From contig CP053448.1 in the NCBI GenBank assembly GCA_013285445.1, positions 186,001 to 250,000 of the forward strand: a stretch of 64,000 bases of DNA, in the 5' to 3' direction. The translations under genes were made by a program, and so were the position numbers. Below the pieces are notes generated by a model. The model was not told where the DNA came from and searched no databases. It saw only the letters and a list, made by a program, of their open reading frames with translations. Origin of the DNA: Pseudomonadota bacterium (GTDB lineage Bacteria; Pseudomonadota; Gammaproteobacteria; Xanthomonadales; Wenzhouxiangellaceae). Positions 52,390-61,229 of this stretch are shown one piece after another (positions within the stretch are counted from its first letter, which is position 1; each line of letters begins with the position of its first letter).

Positions 52390-53282
52390 GCCGCTGGCGG
52401 TGAGGCGGCTGGTCGCACGCGCGGCCGCTGCCGGGCGCGCAGGGTGATCCACAATACGCCCAGCAGGACCAGGGCGCCACCCCCGAGCAGGCGTGGCCCG
52501 GGGCGGTCGCCCCAGAACACAACGCCCAGCGCGACAGCCAGCACTGGCACCAGCAGCAGGAATGGCGTGACCTTGTTGACCTCGTGACGCTGGATCAGCC
52601 AGTAAAAGCCGCCGTGCCCGATGATCGATGCGCCGATCGCCGAATAGCCCACCGCCAGCCACACCGCGGGCACCTGCCGGGTTGCGGCTGCAAGATCGAA
52701 CGAGTCCTCGAGTGCGACCGCCAGGGCTGCCAGCGGGATGATCGACAGCAGGGCGTTCCAGGCTTGAAAGCTGAACACCCCGATCCCGGTCAGCCGTCGC
52801 ATCAGGATGGTGCCCAGGGCCAGGAAGAACGCGGAGACCAGCACCAGTGCCATCACATCGAGTTGGTCGAGCAGCAGCGGGTCAAGCCCCATGACCAACA
52901 CGCCGGCAAATGCGATGGCGATGCCGCAGGCCGTGCGCCAGCCGATCCGCTCGCCGAGCAGCAGCACCGCCAGCAGCGTTGCCAGGGGCACGTAGACCTG
53001 CATCAGCAAAGCGATCGACGACACGTCGTGGGAGCGTCCGAGCGCGAGGAACACCAGTCCGAAGTGAATCGCGCCCATGCACCAGCAGCAGGCCAGCAGC
53101 CGAAGCCACTGGTCGCGGGCCGGCAGGCGCAGCATCGGCAGCAGCAAGACCAGCACCAGCGCGAATCGCACTACCGTGAAGACGACGGGATCTAGCACCC
53201 GGACCGCCCAGGCCGCGGCGATGAAGTTGCCGGCCCAGACCAGACAGATCAGCGCCAGCAGGACAGCGTGGGCAAACGGCAT
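52386..53282 (-). CDS. EamA family (DMT superfamily) transporter
   Basis: 298 residues with ten hydrophobic helices arranged as two EamA repeats (about 5-140 and 150-280). The typical start is LLALICLVWAGNFIAAAWAV, with VNKVTPFLLLVPVLAVALGVVFWGD near the end. These are inner-membrane exporters of amino acids or other metabolites; the substrate is unknown here. The C-terminus (RARQRPRVRPAAS) is basic and cytoplasmic. No strong ribosome site at the ATG. The stop codon lies inside a repeated element. Confidence 0.9.
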   Translation of the reverse strand: MPFAHAVLLALICLVWAGNFIAAAWAVRVLDPVVFTVVRFALVLVLLLPMLRLPARDQWLRLLACCWCMGAIHFGLVFLALGRSHDVSSIALLMQVYVPLATLLAVLLLGERIGWRTACGIAIAFAGVLVMGLDPLLLDQLDVMALVLVSAFFLALGTILMRRLTGIGVFSFQAWNALLSIIPLAALAVALEDSFDLAAATRQVPAVWLAVGYSAIGASIIGHGGFYWLIQRHEVNKVTPFLLLVPVLAVALGVVFWGDRPGPRLLGGGALVLLGVLWITLRARQRPRVRPAASPPAA

Positions 53283-53356
53283 GGGGCGTGACGGGTCGTC
53301 CGGGCAGGCTATTGTGCCCGAAAGCCGCCCGAAAGTGGACGCAGGCCGTCCACTTG

Positions 53357-53373
53357 GTGACGAAAACTGTCAC
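53357..53373 (+). promoter_or_regulatory. Inverted repeat, candidate activator site upstream of a sigma-54 promoter
   Basis: GTGAC-GAAAACT-GTCAC, a 5-bp inverted repeat with a 7-base centre, about 72-88 bp upstream of the -24/-12 element. This is within the range used by sigma-54 enhancer-binding proteins. The activator is not identified. Confidence 0.35.
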
Positions 53374-53428
53374 ATCTTTCGCGAATTGTGACCGCATGGT
53401 TCAGCAATTGCGCGGTTTTTGCGAGGCT

Positions 53429-53445
53429 GGCACGGGATCTGCATG
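53429..53445 (+). promoter_or_regulatory. Sigma-54 (RpoN) type -24/-12 promoter
   Basis: TGGCACGGGATCTGCAT matches the RpoN consensus TGGCAC-N5-TTGCA at nearly every position, with GG and GC 12 bp apart. The predicted start of transcription is near 53455, giving a leader of about 27 bases to the ATG at 53482. Confidence 0.75.
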
Positions 53446-53481
53446 AATGGTGGCGTGACCGATCAACTGAGGAGCCTGACC

Positions 53482-53643
53482 ATGGCCCACGACAACCTGG
53501 CAATCGATCTGGAACCGGACGTTCAACTGGCCGCCAACGCAGACACGCTGCAATTTGACAACCTGCTGGCCGACGACGTGATCATGGACTGGCTGATGCA
53601 GCTCGAGCGCGAACAGAACGCGCACGCAGCCGCCGTCGGCTGA
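53482..53643 (+). CDS. 53-residue acidic protein under sigma-54 promoter, unknown function
   Basis: The start ATG at 53482 has GAGGAG at the right distance. The product begins MAHDNLAIDLEP and ends QNAHAAAVG. It has 11 Asp/Glu against one Arg, a hydrophobic patch (VIMDWLMQLE) and no Cys, Ser or Lys. The promoter, ribosome site and a strong terminator bracket it exactly, so it is a separate transcription unit and very likely real. I recognise no family. It could be a small regulatory protein or a peptide precursor; no maturation enzyme is adjacent. Confidence 0.72.
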   Translation: MAHDNLAIDLEPDVQLAANADTLQFDNLLADDVIMDWLMQLEREQNAHAAAVG

Positions 53644-53733
53644 ATGGCTTGAGCAAGGAATCTGGGAAGGGGAACCCAGGGTGCGCTTCGCGCGCACTCA
53701 ACTGACCGGCTCTAGTCCGAAGCCGGCAAGCGG

Positions 53734-53765
53734 CGCCCGCCTTCACGGCGGGCGTTTGTCTTTTT
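53734..53765 (+). terminator. Rho-independent terminator of the small acidic protein gene
   Basis: Stem CGCCCGCC / GGCGGGCG (8 bp, loop TTCAC) followed by TTTGTCTTTTT. It lies 90 bp past the stop at 53643 and just upstream of the DUF1295 gene, which must therefore use its own promoter or readthrough. Confidence 0.9.
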
Positions 53766-53779
53766 GCTAATCTCACGCC

Positions 53780-54553
53780 ATGGAACTCTGGATCGCACTG
53801 GCCGGCTGTGCGGCGTTCATGATGGCGCTGTGGGCCTGGCAGCGGCGCTCGGCCCGGGCCGACTGGGTCGATGTGGCCTGGGCCGCGCTGATCGGTGTCC
53901 AGGCGCTGGCATTTGCTGTTACCGGTGACGGTAGTCTGGAAAAGCGCTTACTGGCGGTGTTGCTGGCGGGTACCTGGTCGCTGCGCCTGACCCGGCACCT
54001 GGCGGTGCGCCTGGCCGGTGAAGCGAAGGAGGATGGCCGCTACCGTGCGATGCGCGAGCACTTCGGGCGGCGTCAGCACCTGTGGTTCTTCGTATTCTTC
54101 ATGGCCCAGGCGCTGGTCGCCTGGCTGTTCGCGCTGCCGGCCTGGGTGGTCGCCAATGATGCATCGGCAGCGCTCGATATCTGGGTGGTGCTCGGCGTTG
54201 CGGTATGGTTCGTCAGCCTGGTCGGAGAGTCCGTGGCCGATCGCCAGCTGGCCGCCTTCCGTGCCGACCCGGCCAACCGCGGCCGGGTCTGCAATATCGG
54301 GCTGTGGCGCTATTCACGCCATCCCAACTACTTCTTCGAGTGGCTGCACTGGTTCAGCTACCCGCTGGTCGCCCTCGGTGCTCCGGGCCAGTGGCTGGCC
54401 TGGCTGGGGCCGGTGGTCATGCTGCTGTTCCTGTATCGCGTCAGCGGGATTCCCTATACCGAAAGGCAGTCCCTGAAATCGCGCGGTGAGGCCTATCGTG
54501 AATACCAGCGGACCACCTCCCCGTTCATTCCCTGGCCGCCACGAAACGGTTGA
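53780..54553 (+). CDS. DUF1295 family membrane protein (steroid 5-alpha-reductase / ICMT-like)
   Basis: 257 residues with about six membrane helices. The C-terminal half shows the family signature GLWRYSRHPNYFFEW followed by FLYRVSGIPYTERQSLKSRGEAYREYQ. This fold is shared by steroid 5-alpha reductases and isoprenylcysteine methyltransferases, so a lipid or isoprenoid substrate in the membrane is plausible, but bacterial DUF1295 proteins are uncharacterised. The ATG comes 15 bp after a terminator and has no clear ribosome site. The 210 bp that follow hold no gene. Confidence 0.87.
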   Translation: MELWIALAGCAAFMMALWAWQRRSARADWVDVAWAALIGVQALAFAVTGDGSLEKRLLAVLLAGTWSLRLTRHLAVRLAGEAKEDGRYRAMREHFGRRQHLWFFVFFMAQALVAWLFALPAWVVANDASAALDIWVVLGVAVWFVSLVGESVADRQLAAFRADPANRGRVCNIGLWRYSRHPNYFFEWLHWFSYPLVALGAPGQWLAWLGPVVMLLFLYRVSGIPYTERQSLKSRGEAYREYQRTTSPFIPWPPRNG

Positions 54554-54763
54554 GCTGACAGCAATCTGCAGTGCCGCCGGGTCAATGTATCCATCTCGCA
54601 CGGTGCGATCCTCGGACATAACGCGCTGATCGTTCTTCCGGCAGGCACTTCTTGCCCTGCGGGCATACCGTACCCGCCTGCACAACGGCGCTGCGGCCAT
54701 GGCCGCTCGGCTCGCACCACACGTTCTCAAGGCCTGTCCGACTGAAACGCGCTCCGCGCAGGG

Positions 54764-55774
54764 TTATTCAGAGGGTCCCCGGGGCAGAACGGCCTGCCCG
54801 AGATAGTTGGTGTCGGTGCCGAACCACAGGCTGGACGACGAGTCATCGAACCACATATGACGCACCGTGCCACCGCCGCTGGGTACGGTGCCGGCCGCGA
54901 AAAACGACTCGCTGCCGGGGTCGAAGCCGACCAGACGATTGGGGTCCTGCCAGGTCTCGAAGGCCCAGACACGGCCCTGGTCGTCGGCCATGAGCGCATA
55001 GGGTCCGGATTGATCGCCACCGGGCAGCCGCCACTCGTCGATGCTGCCGTTGCCGGGCACATAGCGGCCAAGGTAACCCTGGTTGTAGTCGCCGTACCAT
55101 ACGCCGTCTTCGGTCCAGGCGATGCGCCGCGGTCGCGCCTGTTCGCGCGGCAGATCGATTTCGGTCAGCTCGAAGGTCTCGGCGTCGACGCGAGCAATCT
55201 TGTTCGTTCCGAACAGGGCGACCCAGGCGTTGTCGGCATTGTCGACGACGATCCCGTAGGGCCTGGCCCGCTCGGTGGGTACAGCAACCAGCTCGATGTC
55301 GCCGGTCTTACGGTCGTAGCGACCGACGTGATTGCCCCATTGCGCAGTAAACCAGATGCGACCGGTCGAATCTTCGACAAAGGTGTGCGGATCCTGGGCG
55401 CCGTCTTCCGGGGTTTCCACACGCTCGATCTCGCCGCTGTCCGGGTCCAGGTGGCCGAGGTGGCTGTCGCGGTTGCCGGCATACCAGATCTGCTGGTCCG
55501 CGGTGACGATGACCGTGTGCGGGCCCGCGCCCTCGGGCAAATCGAAGCGGGTGAAGGATTCCTCGTCGGGATCGAACACGGCGACGTAGTCGGCGGCCTG
55601 GCCGACGAACCAGACCCGGCCGTCAGCGGCCACCGCCGGATCGCGCGGCCGGCTCTTCTCCCAGGGAACCTGCCATTCGCGGATTTCGATTTCGGTTGCG
55701 GAGAGCTGCGGGTCCCGGGCCAGAGCAGGAAAGACGGCCAGCAGGCCGGCCAGTGCGGTCATGATGCTTCGCAT
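54764..55774 (-). CDS. Exported streptogramin-lyase-like (virginiamycin B lyase fold) beta-propeller
   Basis: 336 residues. The start at 55774 gives a signal peptide (MRSIMTALAGLLAVFPALA-R) and has GAGG 7 bases upstream; the frame runs to 56008 through repeat DNA. The mature part has six or seven blades with repeats such as RVWFVGQAADYVAVFDPD, QIWYAGNRDSHLGHLDPD and RIWFTAQWGNHVGRYD, as in the Vgb/NHL group. True Vgb enzymes inactivate streptogramin B, but most relatives with signal peptides have unknown substrates. Drug inactivation should not be assumed. Confidence 0.85.
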   Translation of the reverse strand: MRSIMTALAGLLAVFPALARDPQLSATEIEIREWQVPWEKSRPRDPAVAADGRVWFVGQAADYVAVFDPDEESFTRFDLPEGAGPHTVIVTADQQIWYAGNRDSHLGHLDPDSGEIERVETPEDGAQDPHTFVEDSTGRIWFTAQWGNHVGRYDRKTGDIELVAVPTERARPYGIVVDNADNAWVALFGTNKIARVDAETFELTEIDLPREQARPRRIAWTEDGVWYGDYNQGYLGRYVPGNGSIDEWRLPGGDQSGPYALMADDQGRVWAFETWQDPNRLVGFDPGSESFFAAGTVPSGGGTVRHMWFDDSSSSLWFGTDTNYLGQAVLPRGPSE

Positions 55775-55847
55775 GGTGTGCCTCGGTTGTCGACGAGAAT
55801 CCCATTTTAGCGCGGCCATACGGTGTCGTGGTAGGCGCCGGATGGGC

Positions 55848-56035
55848 AGGTCGCGGTCGCACCCGCGACGGTTCGGAGGGAGTCCCGTCGCGCGCGCCGG
55901 TTCCGCACCTTGTCCGTCGGGGACGCGGCCCCGACCTGCGGGCGGGCATCGCCCGTGGTGGTGGCGCCGGATGGGTAGGTCGCGGTCGCATCCGCGACGG
56001 TCGAGCACCTCGTCCGTCGGGGGCGCGGCCCCGGC
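55848..56035. repeat. Dispersed GC-rich palindromic intergenic repeat, tandem copies
   Basis: Two units, each with the GGTCGCGGTCGCAYCCGCG module (55848-55871, 55977-56000) and the GTCGGGGxCGCGGCCCC module (55916-55935, 56016-56035). The same modules lie at 881-986. The last unit abuts the stop codon of the ABC permease gene at 56036. Confidence 0.75.
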
Positions 56036-57205
56036 CTACGCGGAGGTGAAGATCAACCGCGGCCGGTTGTACAGTGTTCCTGCCAGTGCCGCCAGCAGGC
56101 CGGCCAGCAGTGCAGTGGTTCCGATTGACAGCCCGAACCAGGCGAGGTTGACCGGCTCACCGCGCACCAGCTCGAGGATCAGCACGCTCTGGCTGAGCAG
56201 CGGGATCATCGTCATCCAGGTCTCGGCACGGCTCGGGTCGATCATGATCCAGAAGCTGGGAATCATCGGGATGATCACCACCAGGCCCATGTAGCTCTGT
56301 GCCTCGCGAAAGCTCTTGGCGAACGAGGCCAGGATGGTCAGCAGGGCGGCCGCCAGCAGGGCCGCCGGAGCGACCAGCAAGAAGGCCAGCGCGGCCACGC
56401 GCAGGTCGAGATTGAGCGCCATGTCCATGTCGGCCACCGGCATGAAGTCCATGGCAAACACGAAGGCGATCAGGCCAAGCGCCAGGGTGGTCAGGGCGAA
56501 GAAGGTGGTCGCCATGAGTTTGCCGGCCATGATCTGCCAGCGCGGCAGCGGGCTGATCAGCAGCGGCTCGAGGGACTTGCGCTCGCGCTCACCGGCGGTC
56601 GTGTCGATGGCCATGTGCATGGAGCCCATGAACACGGTGATGAGAATGAAGTAGGGCAGAAAGGCCAGCAGCGTGCCGCCGCGCGATTCGGGCGTGGACA
56701 GGTCGGTCACGACGGCGTTGATCGGGCGGGTGATTTCCGGATGCACCCCGCGCAGCTGCAGGCGAAGCTGGCTGATCTGCCGGCTGTAGCCATTGAGGTA
56801 GGCGCGCACCCGGCTGATGGAGGTGCCGGCATAGCGACGCGACTGGTCGGCGATGATCTCGACCGGAGCGGGTCTGCCAGCCTCCCAGGCTTCGGGAAAA
56901 TCCGGGCCGATGCGCAGGATGACTTCTTCGGCCTCGCTGCGAATGGCGGCTTCCGGTTCATCCGGCGGCGCCTTGATGACCACGCCCTGGCGCTCCAGAA
57001 AGGCGATCAGGTTGGGCGCCTGTTCGGCACCGACCACCGGCAGTTCGAGCGCCGATTCCATGCGCTCGGTTGCCTGCCTGGCGATGAACGAGATCAGGAT
57101 GACGAAAATGAACGGACCGATCAGCGGCCCGATGACCAGCGTATTGAGAATCACCCGCCGGTCACGGAAATTGTCGAGCAGTTCCTTGAAAAAGACGGTG
57201 TTCAT
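56036..57205 (-). CDS. ABC-2 type transporter permease (NatB-like)
   Basis: 389 residues. An N-terminal membrane helix (about 22-42) is followed by a large extracytoplasmic loop (about 45-190) and a C-terminal block of five helices. The family hallmark MAIDTTAGERERKSLEPLLISPLPRW is near residue 205. The layout matches NatB sodium-efflux permeases and their relatives. It pairs with the ATPase encoded just upstream, overlapping by 4 bp, and with an alpha/beta hydrolase in the same operon. The exported substrate is not identified. Confidence 0.9.
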   Translation of the reverse strand: MNTVFFKELLDNFRDRRVILNTLVIGPLIGPFIFVILISFIARQATERMESALELPVVGAEQAPNLIAFLERQGVVIKAPPDEPEAAIRSEAEEVILRIGPDFPEAWEAGRPAPVEIIADQSRRYAGTSISRVRAYLNGYSRQISQLRLQLRGVHPEITRPINAVVTDLSTPESRGGTLLAFLPYFILITVFMGSMHMAIDTTAGERERKSLEPLLISPLPRWQIMAGKLMATTFFALTTLALGLIAFVFAMDFMPVADMDMALNLDLRVAALAFLLVAPAALLAAALLTILASFAKSFREAQSYMGLVVIIPMIPSFWIMIDPSRAETWMTMIPLLSQSVLILELVRGEPVNLAWFGLSIGTTALLAGLLAALAGTLYNRPRLIFTSA

Positions 57206-57942
57206 GCCAGCAGCCCCTCGGCTGATCCGATCAGATTGACGAAGGCATCCTCCAGATTGTTCTCACCGGAGCGCGCCAGCAGCTGATCGGCGCTGCCCTC
57301 GGCGGCGATACGACCGTCGGCGATGATAATGATGCGGTCGCACAGGGCGGCGACCTCCTGCATGATGTGGGTCGACAGCACCACGCAGCGCCCCTCCGAG
57401 CGCAGGCGGCGCAGGAACTCACGCAGTGCACGGGTGGTCATCACGTCCAGGCCGTTGGACGGCTCGTCGAGCAGCACCGTTCGCGGTTCATGAATCAGCG
57501 CCCGCGCAATGGCGACCTTGACCCGCTGGCCCTGCGAGAACCCGGCTGTTTTCCGATCAATGAACTCGTCCATGTCGAGAATGCCGGCCAGCTCCTTGAT
57601 GCGGGCATCGATATCGGTTTTCGCCATGCCCTGCAGGCGGCCGTAGTAGGCGATGTTCTCGCGTGCAGTCAGGCGATCGTAAAGGCCGCGCGAGTCCGGT
57701 ACCACCCCCAGGGCGCGCTTGATCGCCAGCGGCTCGATGGCCGGATCAATGCCGTCGATGCGCATGCTGCCGGCATCGGGCCGAAGCAGCGTGTAGAGCA
57801 TGCGCAGGGTGGTGGTCTTGCCGGCGCCGTTCGGTCCGAGCAGGCCGGTGATTTCGCCGTCGCGGGCAGTGAAGCTGACCTCGTCGACGGCCACGACCCG
57901 GCCCTTGTCGAAGGTCTTGCGCAGATTGCGAACCTCGATCAT
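57202..57942 (-). CDS. ABC transporter ATP-binding protein (NatA-like)
   Basis: 246 residues. Walker A is GLLGPNGAGKTTT, the signature is FSQGQRVKVAIARAL, Walker B is RTVLLDEPSNGLD and the H-loop is in LSTHIMQE. The start at 57942 (MIEVRNLRKTF) is the family start; its ATG overlaps the upstream hydrolase stop by 4 bp, and its own stop overlaps the permease ATG. It energises export by the NatB-like permease. Confidence 0.94.
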   Translation of the reverse strand: MIEVRNLRKTFDKGRVVAVDEVSFTARDGEITGLLGPNGAGKTTTLRMLYTLLRPDAGSMRIDGIDPAIEPLAIKRALGVVPDSRGLYDRLTARENIAYYGRLQGMAKTDIDARIKELAGILDMDEFIDRKTAGFSQGQRVKVAIARALIHEPRTVLLDEPSNGLDVMTTRALREFLRRLRSEGRCVVLSTHIMQEVAALCDRIIIIADGRIAAEGSADQLLARSGENNLEDAFVNLIGSAEGLLA

Positions 57943-59411
57943 GGTGCCGGCCCCAGCAGATCGAGGAAAAACGGCTCGGGCCCGACGCTGTCGAGGCATT
58001 CAGCATCGAGCCCGTCGACGGCGGCCGAGTCGACGAATTCGGCGACGACCCCGCTCAGGCAAGGCAGCGTCAGCACGATATGGCCGCGGCCGGGCGCGAT
58101 CAGGTGGCGCGCATTGTCGAACTGCGCTGCGACTTCCTCGCCGTAGGACGGCGGGGTCACCGGGTCGAATTCACCCGACAGCAGCAGCACCGGAACGTCC
58201 GGGGAGACCGGCTGATGGAAACCGGGGTCCACCTCGCCGGCCGGCCACCAGGGACAGACTCGCGCGTAGAGCTCGCGCATGCTGTTGCCCAGCAGGGTTT
58301 GCGACTGGTCGCTGTCGGGCCAGCCCGGCCAGTCCTCGCTGCAGCCGACGGCGAAATTCAGCCCGATGGCGATCATGTCGCTCATCTGGTCGCTGACGAT
58401 CAGTGCCTGGCTGGCCAGGCGCTCAGGGCTGCCCGTTGTCGCCGCCTCGTGTACCAGGTAGGGAATCATCATCTGGGTTTCCGGGCTGTAGGCCAGAAAA
58501 CGCAGCGCAGCGGCCAGCACGTCGCGGGTAAACGTCATGTCCATGCCCTTGCCGGTGCGCGGGTGGGTGACGACCAGCTGCGGGCCACCGTCACCGCGAT
58601 AGCGGGACTTGAGCGCCGCGAAGGCCTCGCCCAGTCCCGGAAAGGTTTCGCTACACTCGGGCTGCTGCCGGCAGGCTTCGAACAGGCGCTCCAGCGCCCG
58701 GTCGAGCATGGGGCCGTGTTCGGCGCCCAGGTGCAGGCGCATCGGCACAATACCGTCGAGCACGACGCTGCGTACCCGCTCGGGATAGCGCCGGAGATAG
58801 ACCTGGGCCATGCGCGTGCCGTATGAACCGCCAATCAGGTTGAGCTGTTCGATGCCGAAGGCTTCCCGCAGCCTGTCGAGATCGTCGGCGCCGTGACGGG
58901 TGGTGTAGTAGCGGACGTCGGCGTCCCACTGGTCCAGGCACTCGCGCAGTGCGGCAATGGCTTCGTCCCAGTCCGGCTCCAGCCAGACCTCGCCGGTCTC
59001 GTCCAGCTCGCAGTCGAGCGGGTTCGATCCACCAGTGCCGCGCTGGTCGAGAAAAATCAGATCGCGCGTCCGATTGATATCCCGCAGGGCGCGCTGCATG
59101 ATGGGCAGCGTGTCGCGCGCCGACTGCCCGGGACCGCCGGCCAGGAACGCCACCGGGTCGGGTTGTGGCGTGCCAACGCGCGCCGGCGAAACGGCAAAAG
59201 CCAGCTCGATGCGTCGACCGTCGGGGCTGTCGGGATTTTCCGGGACGCTCAGCGTGCCGCAGCGTGCCGAGGCGGTGGCCTGGCCTCCGGGGGTCGACAG
59301 CTCGCAGGACTCGAGCGCGTCCCAGCGTGTGCCCGGCTCACTGGCCGCAGCGCCGGACAACACCATCGGCAGCATCAGCAGCGGTGCGGCAAGATGCAGA
59401 TTGATGTTCAA
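57939..59411 (-). CDS. Exported alpha/beta hydrolase of the tripeptidyl aminopeptidase (TAP) family
   Basis: 490 residues with a signal peptide (MNINLHLAAPLLMLPMVLSGAAA). The hydrolase triad is visible: Ser in GGSYGTRMAQ, Asp in LSGEFDPVTPP and His in GRGHIVL. The oxyanion segment is AGGPGQSA, and a TAP-like C-terminal part contains CLSGVV. These enzymes cleave N-terminal tri- or single residues, or proline, from peptides in the periplasm. It is translationally coupled to a NatAB-type exporter, an unusual partnership. Confidence 0.88.
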   Translation of the reverse strand: MNINLHLAAPLLMLPMVLSGAAASEPGTRWDALESCELSTPGGQATASARCGTLSVPENPDSPDGRRIELAFAVSPARVGTPQPDPVAFLAGGPGQSARDTLPIMQRALRDINRTRDLIFLDQRGTGGSNPLDCELDETGEVWLEPDWDEAIAALRECLDQWDADVRYYTTRHGADDLDRLREAFGIEQLNLIGGSYGTRMAQVYLRRYPERVRSVVLDGIVPMRLHLGAEHGPMLDRALERLFEACRQQPECSETFPGLGEAFAALKSRYRGDGGPQLVVTHPRTGKGMDMTFTRDVLAAALRFLAYSPETQMMIPYLVHEAATTGSPERLASQALIVSDQMSDMIAIGLNFAVGCSEDWPGWPDSDQSQTLLGNSMRELYARVCPWWPAGEVDPGFHQPVSPDVPVLLLSGEFDPVTPPSYGEEVAAQFDNARHLIAPGRGHIVLTLPCLSGVVAEFVDSAAVDGLDAECLDSVGPEPFFLDLLGPAP

Positions 59412-59520
59412 TGCAATCAGCCCTAGATCACGGAAATTCGGAGCCGTATGAACGGCAGGCTGCTACTGTACCTGCCCCGAGCCGGGAAACCAATAGGTCT
59501 TTTGTCATGGTTGAACCGTC

Positions 59521-60447
59521 ATGAACGCGCTTGAAGTACGCAACCTCAGAAAGGTGTATCGCAACGGCGTCGTGGCGCTGCGCGATATCGATCTGGCGGT
59601 GGCCGAGGGTGACTTCTTCGCCCTGCTCGGCCCGAACGGCGCCGGCAAGTCGACGCTGATCGGCATCGTCAGCTCCCTGGTCAACGCGACCTCGGGTGAG
59701 GCCAGCGTGTTCGGCATCAGCGTGCGCCGGCATCGATCGCGGGCCATGGCCGAGATCGGCCTGGTGCCCCAGGAGGTCAACTTCAACCAGTTCGAGACGC
59801 CGTTCGAGATAGTCGTCAACCAGGGTGGCTACTACGGGGTGCCGCGCCGGGTTGCGCGCGAGCGGGCCGAGTACTACCTCAGGCAGCTGAGCCTGTGGGA
59901 CAAGGCCTTCGAGGTGTCGCGGCAGCTCTCGGGCGGCATGAAGCGGCGTCTGCTGATCGCCCGGGCCATGGTCCACCAGCCGCGGCTGCTCATTCTCGAC
60001 GAACCAACGGCCGGAGTCGATATCGAGATCCGTCGTTCCATGTGGCGTTTCATTTCCAAGATCAATGCGTCCGGCACCACGGTCATACTGACCACGCACT
60101 ATCTCGAGGAAGCCGAGAATCTGTGCCGCAACATCGCCATCATCGACCACGGCGAAATTATCGAGCACACCACGATCAAGGACCTGCTGTCCAGGCTCGA
60201 TGTCGAAACCTTCGTGCTGGACCTGCGCATGCCGCTGGAGCAGCCGCCGCGTATCGACGGCATTCAGGTGGTGCTGCGAGATGCCACAACCCTGGAAGTC
60301 AGCGTGCCCAAGTCGCGCAGCCTCAACCGGCTTTTTCGTGCACTCGAGGACGACGGTGTCGAGGTGGTATCGATGCGCAACAAGGCCAACCGGCTCGAGG
60401 AACTGTTCATGCGCCTGGTCGGCATCGAGTCGGAGGTGGCGGCGTGA
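59521..60447 (+). CDS. ABC transporter ATP-binding protein (YadG-like)
   Basis: 308 residues. Walker A is LLGPNGAGKST, the Q-loop is in LVPQEVNFN, the signature is LSGGMKRRLLIARAM, Walker B is LLILDEPTAGVD and the H-loop is in TTHYLEEAE. A C-terminal extension of about 80 residues is usual for the YadG/drug-export subgroup. It overlaps the permease gene by 4 bp. It lies divergently from the TAP hydrolase/NatAB operon, so two ABC-2 exporters face away from one control region. Confidence 0.94.
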   Translation: MNALEVRNLRKVYRNGVVALRDIDLAVAEGDFFALLGPNGAGKSTLIGIVSSLVNATSGEASVFGISVRRHRSRAMAEIGLVPQEVNFNQFETPFEIVVNQGGYYGVPRRVARERAEYYLRQLSLWDKAFEVSRQLSGGMKRRLLIARAMVHQPRLLILDEPTAGVDIEIRRSMWRFISKINASGTTVILTTHYLEEAENLCRNIAIIDHGEIIEHTTIKDLLSRLDVETFVLDLRMPLEQPPRIDGIQVVLRDATTLEVSVPKSRSLNRLFRALEDDGVEVVSMRNKANRLEELFMRLVGIESEVAA

Positions 60448-61229
60448 GCGTGCAGGTCTCCCCCGGAAGCTTCTGGATTGGCTACCTGACGATCGTGATC
60501 AAGGAGGTCAAGCGGATCCTGAGAATCTGGCCGCAGACCCTGATTCCGCCGGTCATCACCATGAGTCTGTATTTCGTCATATTCGGCTCGATCATCGGCC
60601 GGCGCGTCGGCGAAATGAGCGGCATCGACTACATGGAATTCATCGTGCCGGGGCTGATCATGCTGTCGGTGATCACCAACGCCTACGGCAACATCACCAG
60701 CTCGTTTTTCGGCGCCAAGTTCGGCCGCCACGTCGAGGAACTGCTGGTCTCGCCGCTGCCGCCGTGGATCATCCTGGCCGGCTATGTTTCCGGTGCGCTG
60801 TTCAGGGCCCTTGCCGTCGGCGTGCTGGTCTGGGTCGTGGCCGGATTGTTTTCCGGGTTTCACATGCACAGTGTTCCCATCACGCTCTCCATCCTGGTGC
60901 TGACGGCGGTCGTGTTTGCGCTCGCCGGACTCATCAACGCGGTCTACGCCCAGAAATTCGATGACATCACCATTGTTCCGACCTTCGTGCTCCAGCCGAT
61001 GACCTACCTCGGCGGCGTGTTCTTCTCGGTCACCCTGCTGCCCGGCCTCTGGCAGCAGGCCGCCCTGGCCAACCCCATCCTCTACATGGTCAACGCGCTG
61101 CGCTACGGCATGCTGGGCATTTCCGACGTCTCCCTGTGGCTGGCCTATGCCATGGTGCTGGGCTTCGGTGCCGCGCTGGCGGCCTGGGCGCTGACGCTGC
61201 TGTCGCGCGGCACGGGGCTGCGCAGCTGA
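60444..61229 (+). CDS. ABC-2 type transporter permease (YadH-like)
   Basis: 261 residues with six membrane helices. It starts at GTG 60444, fixed by GGAGG at 60432-60436 and the GTGA overlap with the ATPase stop; the frame is open far upstream, out of register with the ATPase gene. Family pattern: SLYFVIFGSIIGRRVGEMSGIDYMEFIVPGL and LTYLGGVFF-type helix (PMTYLGGVFFSVTLLP). It forms an exporter with the preceding ATPase; the substrate, as for YadGH, is unknown. Confidence 0.92.
   Translation: MSVQVSPGSFWIGYLTIVIKEVKRILRIWPQTLIPPVITMSLYFVIFGSIIGRRVGEMSGIDYMEFIVPGLIMLSVITNAYGNITSSFFGAKFGRHVEELLVSPLPPWIILAGYVSGALFRALAVGVLVWVVAGLFSGFHMHSVPITLSILVLTAVVFALAGLINAVYAQKFDDITIVPTFVLQPMTYLGGVFFSVTLLPGLWQQAALANPILYMVNALRYGMLGISDVSLWLAYAMVLGFGAALAAWALTLLSRGTGLRS

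Noticed and set aside
54764-55774. Streptogramin resistance gene
   Set aside because: The fold matches virginiamycin B lyase, but the signal peptide and context do not support drug inactivation.
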